Below, in pieces: positions 60,909 through 64,000 of a stretch of DNA of 64,000 nt (the first letter of the stretch is position 1; each line of letters starts with the position of its first letter). This stretch comes from an uncultured Eubacteriales bacterium (lineage in GTDB: Bacteria; Bacillota; Clostridia; Christensenellales; CAG-138): contig ONNZ01000004.1 in the NCBI GenBank assembly GCA_900319345.1, forward strand, positions 1-64,000, in the 5' to 3' direction. Below the pieces are notes generated by a model. That model was not told the DNA's origin. It did no database searches and was given only the letters and a program-made list of their open reading frames with translations. The translations under genes were made by a program, and so were the position numbers.

Positions 60909-61997
60909 ATGAGCACGAAGAAGAAGCGTTCCCACAAAAAACAGAAGGTGTATACCGTCCACTGGCCCATCCTCATGGGCCTTACCGCCCTGCTGGTGGC
61001 GGTGGTGCTGCTGGTGGTGGGGGTCATCCGGGCCTGCGCTCTGCCGGAGGGGGACGCCCTCAGCGTGGAGGAATCCCCGGAGCCCATCATCCCCGCGCCC
61101 ACCTGGTCGCCTCTGCCCGTGGATATCGACTTCACCAAGGTCCATAATACCTACGTAAAGGTCTTCATGCAGGACGAGGGCGAGATACGGGACATGCTCC
61201 TGGAGGAGTACGTGCTGGGCGTGGTGGCCGGCGAGGTGGGGCCCAGCTACCCCATGGAAGCCCTGAAGGCCCAGGCCGTGGCCACCCGGACCTACACCCT
61301 GTATTCCATCCGCCACGGCGGGTGCAAGACCAACCCCAACGCGGACGTGTGCACCTCCAGCAGCTGCTGCCAGACCTTCCGGTCCGACGCCAAGCTCCGC
61401 AAGTCCTGGGGCGACAAGTATACCTATAAGTATTCCGTCATCGCCAAGGCGGTCATGGACACGGCGGGGGAGGTCATGCTCTACAACGGCAAGCCCATCA
61501 ACGCCATGTATCACGCCTCGTCCGGCGGCTGGACCGAGGACAGCCAGAACGTGTACGGCAGCAATTTCCCCTATCTGCGCTCCGTGGAGAGCCCCCATGA
61601 GATCGGCAGCCGCCAGATCGGAGAGGTCCGGTACCACCGGGGGACCTTCGTGGAGAAGGTCAACGGGGCCCGCCCCAACGCCCATATGGAGGAGGAGAAG
61701 CTGGAGGAACAGCTGAAGGTCCTCTCCCTCTATCCCAGCGGCCGGGTGGAGAAGCTGCAGCTCAACGAGGACACGGTCACCGGCCGGACGGCCCGTAAGA
61801 TATTCGGCCTGAACAGCGCCATGTTCACCGTGGAGATCACGAATGATGAGGTCATCTTCCACACCAAGGGCTTTGGCCACGGGGTGGGCATGAGCCAGGC
61901 CGGGGCCAACGGCATGGCCACCGACGGGGCGGACTACAGGACCATCCTCCTGCACTACTACACCGGCGTCACCATCGGCGTCATCGGTCAGTATTGA
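60909..61997 (+). CDS. spoIID: Stage II sporulation protein D
   Basis: A 362-residue membrane-anchored lytic transglycosylase of the engulfment complex. A basic start (STKKKRSHKKQK) and one membrane segment (MGLTALLVAVVLLVVGVI) precede the SpoIID domain: EEYVLGVVAGEVGPSYPMEALKAQAVATRTYTL, NAMYHASSGGWTE and the C-terminal GFGHGVGMSQAGANGMA. The catalytic glutamate is probably the one in AGEVGPSYP. No ribosome binding site lies before the ATG, which is six bases from a -10 element. Followed without gap by trmN6. Confidence 0.95.
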   Translation: MSTKKKRSHKKQKVYTVHWPILMGLTALLVAVVLLVVGVIRACALPEGDALSVEESPEPIIPAPTWSPLPVDIDFTKVHNTYVKVFMQDEGEIRDMLLEEYVLGVVAGEVGPSYPMEALKAQAVATRTYTLYSIRHGGCKTNPNADVCTSSSCCQTFRSDAKLRKSWGDKYTYKYSVIAKAVMDTAGEVMLYNGKPINAMYHASSGGWTEDSQNVYGSNFPYLRSVESPHEIGSRQIGEVRYHRGTFVEKVNGARPNAHMEEEKLEEQLKVLSLYPSGRVEKLQLNEDTVTGRTARKIFGLNSAMFTVEITNDEVIFHTKGFGHGVGMSQAGANGMATDGADYRTILLHYYTGVTIGVIGQY

Positions 61998-62002
61998 CGA
62001 TC

Positions 62003-62641
62003 ATGCGCTGGGAAAGCCTGCAATTCGAACGCTACGGCATCTATCAGGACGAGGCCTTGGGCCGCTTCACGGAGGACCCGGTGCGCCTGGTCCATTTTCT
62101 GCACGCAAAACCCAACGAACGGGCGGTGGACCTGGGCACGGGCAACGGCGTCATCCCCCTGTACGCCAACGCCCTCTACGGCAGCCCCTTCGTCGGCGTG
62201 GACGATGACGGGGCCCAGCTGCAGCTGGCCCGCCTGTCCGCTGCACGGAACGGGCAGGATATCACCTTCCACGAGATGGACGTGAGCGAGGCGCCCAAGG
62301 CCCTGGGCCACGGCCGATACGACCTGGTCACCATGAACCCGCCCTATTTCTCCCTGGCCACGGCGGGGGAGTACCCTCAGCGGGCCCGGCAGCGGCACGG
62401 GGACCGGCTGAACGATTTTCTGGCGGCGGCCTTTCTGTTGCTCGACAACGGCGGAAGACTGTGCCTCTGCTATCGGGCGGAGGGCCTGGTGGACCTGTTC
62501 GCTCTGCTGCGTCAAAACCGGCTGGAGCCCAAGCGGATGGAGCTCGTCGCCCACGGCGGGCGGGCGAAGGTGGCGCTGGTGGAAGCCAAAAAACTGGCAA
62601 AACCTGGCATGGATGTTTTCGTTTCCGGGAGGCAAGACTAA
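62003..62641 (+). CDS. tRNA1(Val) adenine-37 N6-methyltransferase-like protein
   Basis: A 212-residue SAM-dependent methyltransferase. It shows the SAM motif AVDLGTGNGVIPLY, an acidic VGVDDDG and the N6-adenine catalytic motif NPPYFS, in the order of TrmN6/YfiC. The clostridial homologue often lies near rsmI, as here (3 kb away). The ATG at 62003 is preferred; a TTG overlapping the spoIID stop (61994) is an alternative. No clear ribosome binding site, so coupling to spoIID translation is likely. Confidence 0.88.
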   Translation: MRWESLQFERYGIYQDEALGRFTEDPVRLVHFLHAKPNERAVDLGTGNGVIPLYANALYGSPFVGVDDDGAQLQLARLSAARNGQDITFHEMDVSEAPKALGHGRYDLVTMNPPYFSLATAGEYPQRARQRHGDRLNDFLAAAFLLLDNGGRLCLCYRAEGLVDLFALLRQNRLEPKRMELVAHGGRAKVALVEAKKLAKPGMDVFVSGRQD

Positions 62642-62671
62642 GGGCATCACTTGAAAAAGGAGGTATGCCCC

Positions 62672-62926
62672 TTGAAACGAAATAAGATCCGGATCTTTCT
62701 CGGTACGGTGCTGACCATCATCGCGCTGCTGGGTGGCTGCACATGCCGCGCCAGCGTCAAGCCCATGGCCACCGCTGCGCCTACGCGGACGGCCACCATG
62801 GCGCCCGTGGCCACGGCCGTCGTTACGGTCGTCCCCGCGCCCAGCGAAACGCCCATGGCTTCCGATCCGATCAGCCCCTCGACCAGCCCGATGACGAGCG
62901 AAGGAACGGGCAGCGGCACCCCGTGA
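62672..62926 (+). CDS. Small Thr/Pro-rich lipoprotein
   Basis: 84 residues read from a TTG start with AAGGAGG eight bases upstream. The signal KRNKIRIFLGTVLTIIALLGGC ends in the lipobox LGGC (Cys22); the mature part is a short unstructured Ala/Thr/Pro/Ser chain (APTRTATMAPVATAVV, SPSTSPMTSEGTGSGTP) without any domain. Likely a lipid-anchored surface or wall-spacer protein; function unknown. A strong terminator follows. Confidence 0.7.
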   Translation: MKRNKIRIFLGTVLTIIALLGGCTCRASVKPMATAAPTRTATMAPVATAVVTVVPAPSETPMASDPISPSTSPMTSEGTGSGTP

Positions 62927-62951
62927 CCGAACCGAAAAAAGATTCAAGTGA

Positions 62952-62986
62952 AAACAGGACGCTATGCCGTCCTGTTTTTTGTTTTT
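62952..62986 (+). terminator. Terminator after the small lipoprotein gene
   Basis: AAACAGGACG and CGTCCTGTTT pair, followed by TTTGTTTTT. Confidence 0.92.
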
Positions 62987-63021
62987 GGCTTTTTGGCTCC
63001 TAAAATACCCGGAAAAAACAC

Positions 63022-63050
63022 TTGACAGGCCCCATTACCTGTACTATAAT
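63022..63050 (+). promoter_or_regulatory. Upstream consensus promoter of carD
   Basis: TTGACA (63022-63027), 17-base spacer, TATAAT (63045-63050): a perfect promoter, about 90 bases before the start codon. Confidence 0.75.
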
Positions 63051-63075
63051 AACAAATTTTTAACTAAATTTCTCT

Positions 63076-63105
63076 TTGACAAGTCCCGGTGGCATGTGCT
63101 ATACT
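63076..63105 (+). promoter_or_regulatory. Downstream promoter of carD
   Basis: TTGACA (63076-63081), 18-base spacer, TATACT (63100-63105). Together with the promoter at 63022 it forms a tandem pair 54 bases apart. Confidence 0.75.
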
Positions 63106-63139
63106 TACACCAGTTATAGGGGAAGGAGGCAAGCTGCGC

Positions 63140-63613
63140 ATGTTTCAGGTAGGCGATATGGTTTGCTATCCCATGCACGGGGTGGGCAAGGTCGAAGCGA
63201 TCCAGGAGCAGAACATCCTGGGCGAAACCAATCAGTATTATCTTCTGCGCTTCCTCATGGGGCGCATGACGGCGCTGGTGCCGGTCAAGAACGCCGTGAG
63301 CGTGGGCTTGCGTCCCTTGATCGACGAAGGCACCTGCGGCCAGGTGGTGGAATACCTCAAGTCCGGCGACTGCTCTCAGGAGAGCGACAACTGGAACCAG
63401 CGGTACCGGGAGAACCTGGACAAGCTCAAGCAGGGGGACGCCCTGGTGGTGGCGGACGTGGTCAAGTGCCTCATGAAGCGGGATCGAGAGCGGGGCCTCT
63501 CCGCCGGGGAGCGCAAGATGTATCTTACTGCCCGGCAGGTCCTGGTGGCCGAGCTCTCCGCGTCCAGCGGCCGGGGAGAGGACGAATTCCTGCCCCTGGT
63601 GGGCGGCGCGTAA
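63140..63613 (+). CDS. CarD family transcriptional regulator
   Basis: A 157-residue protein from MFQVGDMVCYPMHGVGKVEAI, which is the CarD/TRCF RNA polymerase-interacting domain (residues 1-60). The rest is helical (NQRYRENLDKLKQGDALVVADVVKCLMKRDRERGLSAGERKMYLTARQVL in pieces), as in CarD/CdnL. Such proteins stabilise open complexes at promoters, especially rRNA. GGAAGGAGG precedes the start. Two sigma-A promoters lie in tandem upstream. A terminator follows. Confidence 0.93.
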   Translation: MFQVGDMVCYPMHGVGKVEAIQEQNILGETNQYYLLRFLMGRMTALVPVKNAVSVGLRPLIDEGTCGQVVEYLKSGDCSQESDNWNQRYRENLDKLKQGDALVVADVVKCLMKRDRERGLSAGERKMYLTARQVLVAELSASSGRGEDEFLPLVGGA

Positions 63614-63636
63614 AGCTTTCGACAGGGGGGAACGGC

Positions 63637-63660
63637 TGCGGCGGAAACGCCGCATTTTCT
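63637..63660 (+). terminator. Terminator after the CarD gene
   Basis: TGCGGCG-gaaa-CGCCGCA followed by TTTTCTTTT. Confidence 0.9.
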
Positions 63661-63673
63661 TTTGAAATTTTGC

Positions 63674-63702
63674 TTGACAGGGCATACCCTTTCCCGTATA
63701 AT
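63674..63702 (+). promoter_or_regulatory. rpmH promoter
   Basis: TTGACA (63674-63679), 17-base spacer, TATAAT (63697-63702): perfect consensus. Confidence 0.9.
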
Positions 63703-63780
63703 AGGACAGGTTCATTTTGGAGGATAGCGCGTCAAACGCTTTTTCCATGAAGATATCTTAAACTAAGTGAGGTGTATGGC

Positions 63781-63915
63781 ATGAAACGCACTTACCAGCC
63801 GAAGAAACGGCAGCGGAGCATGGTCCATGGTTTTCGTAAACGCATGGCCACTGCCGATGGCCGCAATGTGTTGAAGCGCAGGCGCGCCAAGGGCCGCAAG
63901 AAGCTGAGCGCCTGA
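63781..63915 (+). CDS. rpmH: 50S ribosomal protein L34
   Basis: A 44-residue basic protein: [20 protein letters not shown] is the family opening and the end [18 protein letters not shown] is typical. GTGAGGTG precedes the start. L34 is usually followed by rnpA (RNase P protein); the last 85 bases of the window hold no convincing rnpA start, only two small hairpins (GGAAGC/GCTTCC and GCGGC/GCCGC), so rnpA may begin just outside. No DnaA boxes are seen nearby. Confidence 0.97.
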   Translation: MKRTYQPKKRQRSMVHGFRKRMATADGRNVLKRRRAKGRKKLSA

Positions 63916-64000
63916 GCAACGGGACGTCAGCGATCGGCGTTAGATCGGAAGCATCGCTTCCGCGACGCGGCATACGCCGCAAACTTTGTAGCGCTGCGGC

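Noticed and set aside
63614..63780. oriC
   Set aside because: No TTATCCACA-type DnaA boxes or AT-rich unwinding block; the region holds a terminator and the rpmH promoter.
63916..64000. rnpA start after rpmH
   Set aside because: No start codon with a binding site and no RnpA-like residues appear in the last 85 bases.

Overview
The window looks like chromosomal DNA from a GC-rich, spore-forming Gram-positive bacterium of the Clostridia type. Evidence for this is a cotJA-cotJB-cotJC spore-coat operon, spoIID, a YlmC/YmxH sporulation protein, a CarD-family regulator, an OmpR-type two-component system, strong AGGAGG ribosome binding sites and sigma-A promoters (TTGACA-17-TATAAT) in the AT-rich gaps. 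Diaminopimelate is apparently made by the aminotransferase route (dapL with dapF). I cannot assign a family or species. I see no rRNA, tRNA, CRISPR array, prophage, insertion sequence or integrase; the window is mostly core and metabolic genes.

Bases 1-6850 hold the end of a YegP-like gene, then a leftward cluster of three M20 peptidases/amidohydrolases (one clearly AbgA-like) plus a membrane protein, divergent from an AbgT-family transporter: a p-aminobenzoyl-glutamate or acyl-amino-acid uptake and hydrolysis unit. Bases 6850-14000 run leftward: ribU behind an FMN riboswitch, cysK-cysE behind a structured leader of unknown class, and a TAXI-type TRAP transporter (binding protein, DUF1850 protein, fused permease). 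Bases 14000-22600 run rightward with biosynthetic genes pyrG, glnA, dapF-dapL, guaA and glmS. Bases 22600-26850 (leftward) carry a membrane protein, a sensor kinase/response regulator pair and an AI-2E family permease.

Bases 26950-32300 (rightward) carry a GH13 glycosidase, a zinc-ribbon membrane protein, a DUF1858 protein, a MarR regulator with a GltS-like transporter, and an XRE/zinc-ribbon regulator. Bases 32450-36200 (leftward) hold thiolase, crotonase and 3-hydroxybutyryl-CoA dehydrogenase with a LUD protein, and rpsU. Bases 36300-47400 include tdk, a YhhN-like membrane protein, a large clostripain-family peptidase, a threonine-synthase-like enzyme, DUF1836/DegV, and a repeat-rich DUF937-like protein followed by an ABC exporter. 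Bases 47400-52200 include a NUDIX-methionine sulfoxide reductase fusion, an alpha/beta hydrolase, a GPH symporter and a PIG-L deacetylase. Bases 52200-64000 hold the cotJ operon, surface lipoproteins, nrdR-pgeF, a SurA/PrsA-like foldase, rsmI-dnaI-dnaD, spoIID-trmN6, carD and rpmH.

The features most worth following up are: a three-copy intergenic element made of stacked hairpins whose stems change in a compensating way between copies (bases 299, 7855, 41554); a crossing-stem (pseudoknot-capable) leader before cysK; a NUDIX plus free-methionine-sulfoxide-reductase fusion with all three family cysteines at the expected spacing; a protein with seven LLGSLLGGG-like repeats and a histone-H1-like tail next to an ABC exporter; and two divergent gene pairs whose promoters predict leaderless mRNAs.
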